DNA from: Kribbella jiaozuonensis
Lineage (GTDB): Bacteria; Actinomycetota; Actinomycetes; Propionibacteriales; Kribbellaceae
Assembly (NCBI RefSeq): GCF_005233875.1
Contig: NZ_SZPZ01000004.1
Location: forward strand, 310,001 to 374,000
Length of the DNA: 64,000 bases
Reading direction: 5' to 3'
Positions 16,427-24,614 of the stretch are shown one piece after another (positions within the stretch are counted from its first letter, which is position 1; every line of letters starts with the position of its first letter). Made by a program: the position numbers and the translations under genes. Under the pieces are notes generated by a model. The model was not told the DNA's origin. It did not search any database and was given only the letters and a program-made list of their open reading frames with translations.

Positions 16427-18492
16427 CGTGACACCCCTCGGTCGAGTGTGGCCTCCTGACCTCCCGGGTTGCTCATGCTCCCCGGGTGAATCCCGCTACG
16501 TTGTCCGTGTTGTTCGAGGTACCCGACGAGCACGCGATGGAGCTCGTCGGCGCCACGGATCGGCTGGTCCGGGATCACCAGGTCGGGCGGGGCGAGGAGC
16601 AACGCCCGGCCCTGCCAGCCGCCCAGTCCACCGTGGCTGCCGACCAGTCCCTCGAACGCGGAGACCTCGCCGGTGTCGTGGTCGACCGAGCTGTTGACGT
16701 ACAGGTCAGGTGCCTCAGGCATCGACACCGCTCTCAGCAGGTCCGCCGGGATCAACGGCCCGAAGGCCGCCAGCGGGTCGTCGCCTGTCACCTTCGAGTC
16801 GGCCAGCCGGTGGACACCCGAAGGTCCGACGACCAGCGGTCCGTGCTCGTCGCTCATCACCGCGACGAAGGTGATCCCATCGTGGTTCACCAACCCCGGG
16901 ATGAGGGCCGGCCAGCGACTGGTGAGCTCCTCCAGCGTCAGCCGCTGCTCCTCGGCGGCGTACACCAGGCCGAGGTTGCCCGACCCCAGGACGACCAGGT
17001 CCGAATTGCTGGTGACTGCCGGCGGTGCGGACCGGCGCTGCACCCGGCCGGCGGCGTTGTGGGCGACCCGTCCCGTGCCGGTATCGCCGCCGGCGAGGTC
17101 GGCGAGCAGACCGTTCAGGCGCCCCCAGCCCTCGACCGGCTGCTCGACCGCTTCGACGCGTGCCGCGGTCAGCTGCGAGCAGACTGCAGCGAGATCGACT
17201 CCGAATCGGTCGGCGAAGATCGCGCCCTGGGACTGGCCGTGGTCGGACAGGACGACCAGCCGGTACGGGCGCGGCGCGGCCTCGGCAACCGCCTCCAGGC
17301 ACGCGAGGACGTGATCGAGCCGGTCGAGCGCGGCCAGCGACTCCGGCCGCAGGGCGCCGGCGTGATGAGCCACCTCGTCGTAGTCGACATAGTCGACGTA
17401 CACGGACCGCGTGCCGCGGATCATCTCCTCGGCCACCAGTGCGGTGTTGAGATCCCGCAGTACGACGTTCGTCACCGCCCGCATGCCGGCGAAGAGCCAG
17501 CCACGGTGTCCCCGCGGACGTACGTCGCGCCGTCGTTGCCGCCGGGCCTCGAACCGCTCCCGGCCGATCTCTGCGATCGCCCCGAACAGACTGCCCGCGA
17601 ACCCGTCCGGCCTGGCCAGATACCAGGCGACCCGACGACGGGTGTCGGCCGAGCCACGGCTGATCTCGAGCTTGCTCATCGTCAGCACCGATCTCTCGGC
17701 GTCACCGCTGAAGAGGTTCGAGATACTCACACCGCCGTCGGCCAGGAGACCTCGACCGTCGGACGCGCGGCGCTCGATCTCGGCGGCGTCGGCGGCCCGG
17801 TTGGCGACCAAGACCCGCCCGAGCGCCCGGTCGTACCAACGGAAAGCGGGCACGCCGTCGATGCGGCCGTGCAGGATCCCCAGTTGACTGGCCGGCGTGG
17901 TCGGCGGCAGCACCGGCGTCCACTCCACCAGGCGGTAGCCGCCATCACGGATCCAGCGCCCGACAGTGGGCAGAGTGGCGGCCAGCAATTGCCAGCGCAG
18001 TACGGGGAACGGCACGCCGTCCAGCTGAACGAAGATCACGCCAGGAACCTCGGGATCGTCGACCGTTGTCCGCCGCCGCCTGGTTCGGCGGACAAGCGCC
18101 GCGGTAAAGGCTTCCGGCGTACCGGAGGTGCAGAGCCAGGCGACGATCGTCGTCGCGGCCGCGGCGATCCATGCCGCGATCAGCACGACCCAGAACGAGT
18201 CCGCCTCGACGCCCGGGATAAGCGACAGCGCCGCAGCGAGGATCACGGCCTGGCCGACTATTGCCAGCAGCAGTACCGCGAGCCATCCGATCGCCGCACT
18301 CGCGACGACGAGCAGCGGGCGGACCAGCGCGCCGACCAGCAACGCGGCCGCGGCCGCGGCGAGCAGTTGCGGGAACGACGAGAACCGCAGGCCCGGCAGC
18401 ACGGCCGCGGCGAGCGCCAGGGCCAGGACCGAGGTGACGTAGGTGGCCGCGATCCGGCCGAGATCGCCGGTACGGACCAGCGGCGTGGACAC
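16423..18492 (-). CDS. Membrane-anchored alkaline-phosphatase-superfamily phosphodiesterase
   Basis: This 689-residue fusion has four N-terminal spans (about 10-120) resembling the holin family 4 / YvlD-type membrane module, then a nucleotide pyrophosphatase/phosphodiesterase-like domain. Metal and nucleophile landmarks are VIFVQLDGV, TTPASQLGILHG (likely Thr nucleophile), VDYDEVAHHAG, LSDHGQSQG and GSHGGLGGW. The catalytic domain probably faces the membrane surface and hydrolyses phosphodiesters or lipid head groups. It is first in an operon with PLD and a membrane protein, downstream of a palindrome promoter at 18594-18639. Confidence 0.85.
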   Translation of the reverse strand: MSTPLVRTGDLGRIAATYVTSVLALALAAAVLPGLRFSSFPQLLAAAAAALLVGALVRPLLVVASAAIGWLAVLLLAIVGQAVILAAALSLIPGVEADSFWVVLIAAWIAAAATTIVAWLCTSGTPEAFTAALVRRTRRRRTTVDDPEVPGVIFVQLDGVPFPVLRWQLLAATLPTVGRWIRDGGYRLVEWTPVLPPTTPASQLGILHGRIDGVPAFRWYDRALGRVLVANRAADAAEIERRASDGRGLLADGGVSISNLFSGDAERSVLTMSKLEISRGSADTRRRVAWYLARPDGFAGSLFGAIAEIGRERFEARRQRRRDVRPRGHRGWLFAGMRAVTNVVLRDLNTALVAEEMIRGTRSVYVDYVDYDEVAHHAGALRPESLAALDRLDHVLACLEAVAEAAPRPYRLVVLSDHGQSQGAIFADRFGVDLAAVCSQLTAARVEAVEQPVEGWGRLNGLLADLAGGDTGTGRVAHNAAGRVQRRSAPPAVTSNSDLVVLGSGNLGLVYAAEEQRLTLEELTSRWPALIPGLVNHDGITFVAVMSDEHGPLVVGPSGVHRLADSKVTGDDPLAAFGPLIPADLLRAVSMPEAPDLYVNSSVDHDTGEVSAFEGLVGSHGGLGGWQGRALLLAPPDLVIPDQPIRGADELHRVLVGYLEQHGQRSGIHPGSMSNPGGQEATLDRGVSR
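16445..16489 (-). promoter_or_regulatory. Internal regulon palindrome and -10 for the PLD gene
   Basis: TCATGCTCCCCGGGTGA at 16473-16489 matches 11 of 12 positions, and CACACT (16450-16445) lies at the usual 22-nt distance. The site is inside the 3' end of the phosphodiesterase gene, 47 nt before the PLD start. The resulting short leader carries GAGGGGTG. It would let PLD and the next gene be made independently of the first gene. Confidence 0.55.
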
Positions 18493-18593
18493 GGCTATCC
18501 GGCCGTCACTGGCGGATCGACTCGAGCGCGCGATGGTCGGTCATCTGTGGTCACCCTCTTGCTCGTTCCCCGACGGACGTCGAGTGCGCGTCG

Positions 18594-18639
18594 ACAGTAG
18601 GGCCGCACGGAGCGGCTGCGCGTCACCCTTGGCGGACGA
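18594..18639 (-). promoter_or_regulatory. Regulon palindrome and -10 for phosphodiesterase-PLD operon
   Basis: TCACCCTTGGCGGACGA at 18623-18639 matches 11 of 12 positions. On the minus strand TACTGT (18599-18594), a good TAnnnT hexamer, follows at 23 nt. It is one of two adjacent palindromes in the 236-bp divergent gap at 18493-18728, each placed for one direction. Confidence 0.65.
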
Positions 18640-18648
18640 CGTCGAGGA

Positions 18649-18693
18649 TCATCCCGGGCGGGTGATGCCCGCCAGGCCGATCTGAGCGACTTT
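18649..18693 (+). promoter_or_regulatory. Regulon palindrome and -10 for AI-2E exporter gene
   Basis: TCATCCCGGGCGGGTGA at 18649-18665 matches all 12 fixed positions, and GACTTT (18688-18693) lies 22 nt downstream. The gene starts at 18729 after a leader with GGGAGGGAGG. Confidence 0.7.
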
Positions 18694-18728
18694 CGAAGCC
18701 ACGAAGGGTCGGGAGGGAGGGTGCGACG

Positions 18729-19877
18729 ATGTCCGCAGACTCCACGCAGCCCCCCGACGTCCCGTCGCCATCAACTCTGCCGCGCGGGGTCGTCGTACTC
18801 CTCGGCACGGCGGCCGCCATCCTGACGGCCGCCGGCCTGCGCGGCTTCGCGGACATCGCCGGACCCGTGTTCCTCGCGCTCATCCTGACGATCGCCGTGA
18901 GTCCCCTGCGCCGGCTGCTTGTCAGGCAAGGACTGAAGGTCTGGATCGCCTCGCTGATCGCGCTCGTGGTGGTGAACGCCTTCCTGCTGGGTATGGCGGC
19001 CGCGCTGGCCCTCTCCGTCGCCAAGCTGGCGACGCTGCTCCCGACGTACCAGGAGAGGTTCGCCGATCTGGTCGACGATGTCCGTGGCTGGCTCGCGGAC
19101 CGTGGCATAGGCGACGAGCAGATCCAGGCCGCCCTGCAGAAGGTCGACCTCGGCAAGTTCTTCGACGTGCTGCAAGGCTGGCTGTCCGGACTCCTCGGGG
19201 TCGTCTCGAACCTCGGTTTCATCATCATCGTGCTGTTCTTCATGGGCCTCGACGCGAGTGCCTTCTCGGAGCGCCTGCGTGAGGCGGCCCGGATCAGGCC
19301 GGACATCAGCTCGGCCCTGACCGGCTTCGCCCGCGGTACGACGCGCTATCTGGTCGTGTCGACGGTCTTCGGACTGATCGTCGCCATCTTCGACGTCGGC
19401 GTCCTCTACCTGCTGGACATCCCGCTGCCCTGGCTGTGGGGGCTGCTGGCCTTCATCACCAACTACATCCCGAACGTCGGGTTCTTCATCGGCGTCATCC
19501 CGCCCGCGCTGCTCGGACTGCTCGACCAGGGCTGGGCCACGCTGCTGTGGGTGATCATCGCCTACAGCGTCATCAACTTCATCATCCAGTCGATCATCCA
19601 GCCGAAAGTCGTCGGCGAGGCGGTCGGGTTGTCGACGACGCTCACGTTCCTGTCCCTGGTCTTCTGGGCCTGGATCCTCGGCCCGCTGGGCGCCGTACTG
19701 GCTATCCCGCTCTCGCTCCTGGTCAAGGCGCTACTGCTGGACGCCGACCCGTCCACCCGCTGGCTCGGCGGCCTCATCTCCGGTGACCAGCTCCCCGAGG
19801 ACGCCCCGCCCGCCGAAGAAGAAGCAGCAGCAGCAGACCTCCCACCCACCGAGGTCGCCACCGAGCAAGTCGGATAG
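18729..19877 (+). CDS. AI-2E family (TqsA/PerM-like) transporter
   Basis: This 382-residue membrane protein has the AI-2E transporter layout: two N-terminal span pairs, a long extracellular helical segment (about 90-150), then spans with LLAFITNYIPNVGFFIGVIPP, the family's most conserved segment, and SIIQPKVVGEAVGLSTTLTFLSLVFWAWILGP split across the last spans. The C-terminus is acidic. Family members export small molecules or act in Na+/pH stress; the substrate here is unknown. A strong GGGAGGGAGG ribosome site precedes the ATG. Confidence 0.9.
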   Translation: MSADSTQPPDVPSPSTLPRGVVVLLGTAAAILTAAGLRGFADIAGPVFLALILTIAVSPLRRLLVRQGLKVWIASLIALVVVNAFLLGMAAALALSVAKLATLLPTYQERFADLVDDVRGWLADRGIGDEQIQAALQKVDLGKFFDVLQGWLSGLLGVVSNLGFIIIVLFFMGLDASAFSERLREAARIRPDISSALTGFARGTTRYLVVSTVFGLIVAIFDVGVLYLLDIPLPWLWGLLAFITNYIPNVGFFIGVIPPALLGLLDQGWATLLWVIIAYSVINFIIQSIIQPKVVGEAVGLSTTLTFLSLVFWAWILGPLGAVLAIPLSLLVKALLLDADPSTRWLGGLISGDQLPEDAPPAEEEAAAADLPPTEVATEQVG

Positions 19878-19893
19878 GGAGGCCGCGTGGGGT

Positions 19894-20307
19894 TCAGGTA
19901 CGGCGTTCTGCGCGGCCCTGGGTCACGGCCCAGATGACCCACACGCAGAGCGCGATCACCACGATCGACCACACCGGCTGGTACGGGATGAAGAAGAAGT
20001 AGTCGAGCGCGGTCAACCCGGCGACGACGATCGCGACCACGCCGGCCCAGCCCTTGTTCATGAAGAGGCCGAATCCGACCACCACGACCGCGAGGCCCAG
20101 CACCAGGTGGATCCATCCCCACGCGACGGTGTCGAGGTCGAACGCGTAGCGCCGGGAGACGACCAGGTAGTCGTCGTCGAGGATCGCGGCCATGCCCGCG
20201 ACCATCGAGAACGCACCGACCATGACCATGATGCTCGCGGCGAACGCGATCCCGCCCACCGCACCGCTCGACACGTCGTGCCGCTCGTCCATATCGCCGT
20301 ACGTCAT
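19894..20307 (-). CDS. DUF7144-type four-span membrane protein (paralogue 1)
   Basis: This 137-residue protein has four spans, with FSMVAGMAAILDDDYLVV, VAWGWIHLVLGLAVVVVGFGL and PYQPVWSIVVIALCVWVIWA. It shares the pattern D[DE]xLVV...GWGWI/WGWIH...P[VQ]W with the protein at 25911-26390, so they are paralogues. ATG 20307 follows GGGAGGCCGAGCACG. It is driven by the palindrome at 20366-20382, which it shares with the divergent SulP gene. Function unknown. Confidence 0.82.
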   Translation of the reverse strand: MTYGDMDERHDVSSGAVGGIAFAASIMVMVGAFSMVAGMAAILDDDYLVVSRRYAFDLDTVAWGWIHLVLGLAVVVVGFGLFMNKGWAGVVAIVVAGLTALDYFFFIPYQPVWSIVVIALCVWVIWAVTQGRAERRT

Positions 20308-20337
20308 CGTGCTCGGCCTCCCTCGTCGTTGCTCACC

Positions 20338-20382
20338 ACGATGCCCGCGGATCCCGGCCGCCACATCGTCCGACCGGGGTGA
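20338..20382 (-). promoter_or_regulatory. Regulon palindrome and -10 for DUF7144 gene
   Basis: TCGTCCGACCGGGGTGA at 20366-20382 matches 11 of 12 positions. On the minus strand CATCGT (20343-20338) lies exactly 22 nt beyond it, within GGCATCGTG as at 13682 and 29667. Confidence 0.78.
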
Positions 20383-20410
20383 GATATCAGCGCGGATTCG
20401 GACCTAGGCT
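20366..20410 (+). promoter_or_regulatory. Same palindrome used toward SulP gene, with -10
   Basis: Read on the plus strand, the palindrome at 20366-20382 is followed after 22 nt by TAGGCT (20405-20410), a good TAnnnT hexamer. One palindrome therefore serves two divergent promoters with identical geometry. Confidence 0.7.
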
Positions 20411-20457
20411 CGCAGCCGATCCCGGGTGAGGAGACCCCGGACGCGGAGGGAGACGGC

Positions 20458-22173
20458 GTGAGTGGTCATCGCGTGAGCGCTCGTCCGGTACTGCGGTGGC
20501 TGCGGTCGGTCCGGCCGGAGCGACGGAGTCTGCGGGCCGACGTGATCGCGGGTCTACCGGGCGCGATCAGCAGTGTCCCCAACGGGATGGCGTCGGCGGC
20601 TTTGATCGGGGTGAACCCGATCCACGGGCTGTACGCGAGCTTCGCCGGTCCGGTCGCCGGCGGGCTGGCGACGAGCAGTCAGCTGATGGTGGTCACGACG
20701 ACCACGGCCGGGGCCCTCGCCGCCGGATCGGCCCTGGAGGGCGTCGATGCGGCGGACCGGCCGCAAGCCCTGCTGCTGTTGACGATCATCGCCGGCCTGG
20801 TGATGATCCTGGCCGGGATCGCACGACTCGGGCGCTACACCCGCTTCGTCTCGCACTCGGTCATGACCGGCTTCCTCACCGGGATCTCGGTGAACATCGT
20901 CCTCAGCCAGCTGCCCGGACTGACCGGCGCGGAGGCCTCCGGGCAGATCGCCCTCGCCAAGGCGGTGGACGTCGCCATCCATCCCACCCGGATCGACATC
21001 CCCTCCCTGCTCGCGGGGCTCGGCGCGCTCGGAATCCTCATCGGCCTGTCCCGTACCCGGCTCTCGGCGGTAAGCGCCTTGGTTGCGTTGGTCATCCCAA
21101 CGGTTGGCCTGGCCGTCGCCGGCGCCGGCGACGTGGCGCTCGTCAAGGACACTGGCCAGATCCCCCGCGGCATTCCGCTGCCGCAGTTGCCGGACTTCGG
21201 CCAGCTGTCGTTTCCCTTGGTCACCGGGGCCTTGGCCGTCGCGGCGATCGTCCTGGTGCAGGGCAGCGGTGTCGCCGACGCCGCCCCGAACCTGGACGGG
21301 ACCGCCTCGAAGGCGAACCGCGACTTCGTTGCCCAAGGCATCGGCAACCTCGCGGCCGGCTTCTTCCGCGGTCAACCGGTGGGCGGGTCGGTCGGTCAGA
21401 CTGCCCTGAACCGGACCGTCGGCGGCCGCACCAGGTGGGCGGCGATCCTTTCCGGGCTGTGGATGGTGGTGATCCTCGTCGCCTGCTCGGGCGTGATCGG
21501 ACTCGTCGCCATGCCCACGCTGGCCGCCATCCTCATCTACGCGGCGGTGAAGTCGCTGAAACCGCGCGAGGTGGCAACGATTCTGCGTACCGGCCCGACC
21601 TCTCAGATCGCGGTGATCACGACGTTCTGCGCGACCCTGTTCCTGCCGGTCTCGGCCGCGGTAGGTATCGGCGTGTCACTCTCGCTGCTGCTGCAGCTCA
21701 ACCAGGAAGCCATGGACCTGAAGGTCGTGCTGCTGAGGTCCGCCGGCGACGGCCGGTGGACCGAGCACCCGGCTCCTTCGAACCTGCCCAGCCATCAGGC
21801 GACCGTCCTCGACGTCTACGGGAGCCTGCTGTACGCCGGCGCACGCACTCTGCGGGTCAAGCTGCCCGACCCGGGCGGCGCCGAGGCACCGGCCGTCGTA
21901 CTGCGGCTGCGCGGCCGGACCGCCGTCGGCGCGACGTTCGTCAAGGTCGTGGACGACTACGCCGTCGCCGTGGAGGCCGTCGGCGGCCGGTTGTACCTCA
22001 GCGGCGTCGACTCCAGCCTCGCCGAACTCCTTCGTCGTAGCGACCGGTTCGACGGGTCCGATCCGGTCGGCATCTTCGAGGCCACCGAGCTGGTCGGGGA
22101 ATCGACCGAGCGGGCATTGCGGGCGGCCGAGGCCTGGGCGCTCCGGCACCGACCGGACAGCACCGATCAATAG
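20458..22173 (+). CDS. SulP family inorganic anion transporter
   Basis: This 571-residue SulP/SLC26 protein has the N-terminal LRADVIAGLPGAISSVPNGMA and GVNPIHGLYASFAGP, the TSSQLMVVTTTTAGA segment, and AAPNLDGTASKANRDFVAQG with GLxxGxPVGGSVGQT-like loops. A diverged STAS-like domain follows from about residue 440. It imports anions such as sulfate or bicarbonate, or exchanges them. Start is GTG 20458 with GGAGGGAG upstream. Its 3' end overlaps the convergent DUF6069 gene by 7 nt. Confidence 0.9.
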   Translation: MSGHRVSARPVLRWLRSVRPERRSLRADVIAGLPGAISSVPNGMASAALIGVNPIHGLYASFAGPVAGGLATSSQLMVVTTTTAGALAAGSALEGVDAADRPQALLLLTIIAGLVMILAGIARLGRYTRFVSHSVMTGFLTGISVNIVLSQLPGLTGAEASGQIALAKAVDVAIHPTRIDIPSLLAGLGALGILIGLSRTRLSAVSALVALVIPTVGLAVAGAGDVALVKDTGQIPRGIPLPQLPDFGQLSFPLVTGALAVAAIVLVQGSGVADAAPNLDGTASKANRDFVAQGIGNLAAGFFRGQPVGGSVGQTALNRTVGGRTRWAAILSGLWMVVILVACSGVIGLVAMPTLAAILIYAAVKSLKPREVATILRTGPTSQIAVITTFCATLFLPVSAAVGIGVSLSLLLQLNQEAMDLKVVLLRSAGDGRWTEHPAPSNLPSHQATVLDVYGSLLYAGARTLRVKLPDPGGAEAPAVVLRLRGRTAVGATFVKVVDDYAVAVEAVGGRLYLSGVDSSLAELLRRSDRFDGSDPVGIFEATELVGESTERALRAAEAWALRHRPDSTDQ

Positions 22174-22646
22174 CGGACCTGCGGGTAACCCGGACCGGTA
22201 CGGCGGGTCCGCATCGCCGACCGCGCCGCACCGCTCACCAACGTGCCGATGGCGATCCCGACCGCGAGGTTGATCACCGCGGTCGCAACCTTCGACGACG
22301 TCGAGCCGTTGGTGACGAACGGCGCGAAGGCCGCGGCGAGCGTCGCCAGAGCGATGATCCACCCGAAGAACCGCAGCGGCCGGGGCGTGGAGATCACCAA
22401 CAGGTGCATGAGCCCGGTGGCCAGCAACGCCGCGAGCGCGCACCACAGCGCGTACTGCGGTGTGTCCGCGTCTCCCCAGGTGCCCTCGCCTTCGGGTGCG
22501 AGGACAGGTACGTCGAAGACGCCGCGAGCGACCAGGATGCCGACCACCGCGATCAAGCCGGCAACGACGGCCGTGGCCGCGCCTCCGGCCCACAACCGGC
22601 CGGCGTCCACCGCGTGCGCACCGCCCTGCGTGGGTTGAACTGTCAT
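22167..22646 (-). CDS. DUF6069-type membrane protein
   Basis: This 159-residue protein has four hydrophobic spans (near 22-42, 68-87, 92-112 and 122-143), with a Pro/Gln-rich N-terminus and basic C-terminus. It matches the DUF6069 group of small actinobacterial membrane proteins by its AGGAATAVVAGLIAVVGILV opening and overall layout. ATG 22646 overlaps the PAP2 stop (ATGA), so it is third in the DAG kinase operon. Function unknown. Confidence 0.7.
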   Translation of the reverse strand: MTVQPTQGGAHAVDAGRLWAGGAATAVVAGLIAVVGILVARGVFDVPVLAPEGEGTWGDADTPQYALWCALAALLATGLMHLLVISTPRPLRFFGWIIALATLAAAFAPFVTNGSTSSKVATAVINLAVGIAIGTLVSGAARSAMRTRRTGPGYPQVRY

Positions 22647-23209
22647 GACGTCTGCTCCTTGTGTTCCGCCTGAAGGGCCAGCCGGCCGGCCAATTTCCCG
22701 AACAGCGCTCCGACGGTCGCCCCGACCAGGACGTCACTCGGGTAGTGCACGCCCGTATAGACCCGAGAGAACGCGACGACCGACGCTGCGACCCGCAGGA
22801 TCGGTCGAAGCGCGGGCAGGACCTCTCCGACCGCAACGGCGAAGGCAGCAGCGGACGCCGAGTGCCCGGACGGAAACGACCCCGAGGCGGGCATCCGCAC
22901 CCACCGCTGCACGGGTACGCCGAGGCGTACGCGGTTGGGCCGACGACGTACACGTGCCGCCTTCTTCATCGGCTGGTTCACCACCAGGGACGCGGCCCCG
23001 ATCGCCGCGACCCCTGCGGCCGCAGCCCGCCGACCCCGTGGGCCGCCGACCAGGGTGAGTACACCGGCAATCAGGAACCATGGCTTGGAGAAGTCGGCGA
23101 AGTCCGACACCCGCCGCAGCGGCTCGTCCAGAACCGGCGTGGACAGCCTCGCCACCGACCGGTACAGCGCACGGTCGTAACGAGCCAGACGACGCGGCGA
23201 GGCGGTCAC
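22643..23209 (-). CDS. PAP2 superfamily phosphatase (paralogue 1)
   Basis: This 188-residue lipid phosphatase has KKAARVRRRPNR (C1), SFPSGHSASAAAFA (C2) and SRVYTGVHYPSDVLVG (C3), so all catalytic residues are present. GTG 23209 overlaps the DAG kinase stop (GTGA). It lies directly after a DAG kinase in one operon, so the two can phosphorylate and dephosphorylate the same lipid class (diacylglycerol/phosphatidate or a polyprenyl analogue). Confidence 0.9.
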   Translation of the reverse strand: MTASPRRLARYDRALYRSVARLSTPVLDEPLRRVSDFADFSKPWFLIAGVLTLVGGPRGRRAAAAGVAAIGAASLVVNQPMKKAARVRRRPNRVRLGVPVQRWVRMPASGSFPSGHSASAAAFAVAVGEVLPALRPILRVAASVVAFSRVYTGVHYPSDVLVGATVGALFGKLAGRLALQAEHKEQTS

Positions 23210-24510
23210 CCAGCGGTCCCCGTCGCCACGTGTTCCCGGTCCCGGCCCAGGACGATGTGCACCAGCTGGACGAGCCCGGCGCGCAGCCCCTCGGGAACGG
23301 TCGCCGACGGCGATGAACCCGGGTGCTGGTGGGCGATCCGGACGCGAAGAACTCCCGGCCGGATCACGAACCGCAGCGGCGCGTCGAGGACGAGCGCCTC
23401 TCCGTCGACGCCGGCCGGCAGCGGGCGATCGGCCTCCACCTCGAACGTCGGGGCGGTCCACTCCCGCCACGGACGCTGAAGGCGGCGTTGATCGCCGTCC
23501 GCGGGCGCCCCCAGGACGGTGATACCGAGCAGACCGTCATCGATACGCGGACGCGTGCCGGATCCGATCGCGCGACCGAGGCGGTAGCGGTTGTTGGACA
23601 CGAGTACGGCGGCACCGCCGCGATGATCGTGACCGCCCGGACCGGTCCAGCGCATGTCGAGATCGCTGCCACTCTCGCCCAGCGCATCGGGCACCGTGTC
23701 GAGGATGGTCCGCATCTTGGCATCGCGATAGCCGCTGCGTTGGACCGCTTCGGCGTACAGGCCAAGTGACACGTTGTTCACGAACACGCGGCCGTTGACC
23801 TCGGCGAGGTCGACCAATCGCTCACCGCCGTCGACGAAGGCGTCCAGCGCGCCGACCACGTCGTCCCGGTCGACTCCGAGATCGAGCGCGAAGTGGTTGC
23901 GGGTGCCGGCCGGAACGCAGGCGTACGGCAGCGAGAGTTCAGCGGCGACCGAGGCAACGATCGCCTGCGAGCCGTCCCCGCCGGCCATCGCGAGCCCGTC
24001 GGCGCCGCGCGCGACCGCTCCGCGGACGAGGGTTTCGAGATCGTCACCGAGCTTCAGCTCGATCGGCTCGATACCGCGGTCGCGCGCTTCCTTGGCCAAG
24101 GCGAACCGTTCCGCCTTTCCGCCGCCCGATTTCGGGTTGTAGAACAGCACTGCATGCTGCGGTGCTGTTGCAGGCGGCAGATCCACATGCGACGTAAAGG
24201 CGGCGCGAGTCGCGGCCAGAGTGACCAGGAGCCCCACCAGGACCAGCAGGTCCACGCCGAACTTCCCACCCACGACGATGAAGATCACCACACCGGCGAG
24301 CGCCACACCGGCCACGTACAAACCGGCCAGGCGCGCTATCCCCCGTCGCAACGCGCCGTACCAGGCCGCCACCGCAGCGATCACCACACAGGCCAGCACA
24401 CCGAGCCCACGCGGGAACTGATTCACAGAATTCACCACGCCGAGCACGAGCGTCGCCGCCCCCACCACCAGCGCCACAACCGCCGCAACCCGCCGCCTCA
24501 TGGAACCCAT
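23206..24510 (-). CDS. Membrane-bound diacylglycerol kinase family protein
   Basis: This is about 434 residues: four N-terminal spans (to about residue 108), then a DAGK/LCB5-type domain with LFYNPKSGGGKAERF, the nucleotide loop MAGGDGSQAIVASVA and VPAGTRNHFALDLGVD. It phosphorylates a lipid alcohol at the membrane. Two starts are possible. ATG 24510 has GGAGG 9 nt upstream. ATG 24501 lies exactly where a leaderless transcript from the CAGGAT hexamer of the upstream palindrome promoter would begin. It is first in an operon with PAP2 and DUF6069. Confidence 0.9.
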   Translation of the reverse strand: MGSMRRRVAAVVALVVGAATLVLGVVNSVNQFPRGLGVLACVVIAAVAAWYGALRRGIARLAGLYVAGVALAGVVIFIVVGGKFGVDLLVLVGLLVTLAATRAAFTSHVDLPPATAPQHAVLFYNPKSGGGKAERFALAKEARDRGIEPIELKLGDDLETLVRGAVARGADGLAMAGGDGSQAIVASVAAELSLPYACVPAGTRNHFALDLGVDRDDVVGALDAFVDGGERLVDLAEVNGRVFVNNVSLGLYAEAVQRSGYRDAKMRTILDTVPDALGESGSDLDMRWTGPGGHDHRGGAAVLVSNNRYRLGRAIGSGTRPRIDDGLLGITVLGAPADGDQRRLQRPWREWTAPTFEVEADRPLPAGVDGEALVLDAPLRFVIRPGVLRVRIAHQHPGSSPSATVPEGLRAGLVQLVHIVLGRDREHVATGTAG

Positions 24511-24553
24511 CCTGTGCGGCCTCCACCGCCACTACATCCCACAGCCGGGATGA
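24509..24553 (-). promoter_or_regulatory. Regulon palindrome (weaker) toward DAG kinase
   Basis: TCCCACAGCCGGGATGA at 24537-24553 matches 10 of 12 positions; the GGATGA half is perfect. On the minus strand CAGGAT (24514-24509) lies at 22 nt and overlaps the ATG at 24510, which argues that translation may begin at ATG 24501. Confidence 0.5.
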
Positions 24554-24581
24554 GGTGCTCCCCCGAACGCGATGTCACGGT
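24537..24581 (+). promoter_or_regulatory. Same palindrome toward Na+/H+ antiporter, with -10
   Basis: Read on the plus strand the site at 24537-24553 is followed after 22 nt by CACGGT (24576-24581). The antiporter GTG lies at 24615 with GGAGG before it. Confidence 0.55.
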
Positions 24582-24614
24582 GCAGGCAGTCCGATACACG
24601 ACGGAGGCGGCGCG

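Noticed and set aside
16711-16740. CTCAG pair within the phosphodiesterase gene
   Set aside because: The two copies are 19 nt apart, not 11, and no -10 or gene start follows.
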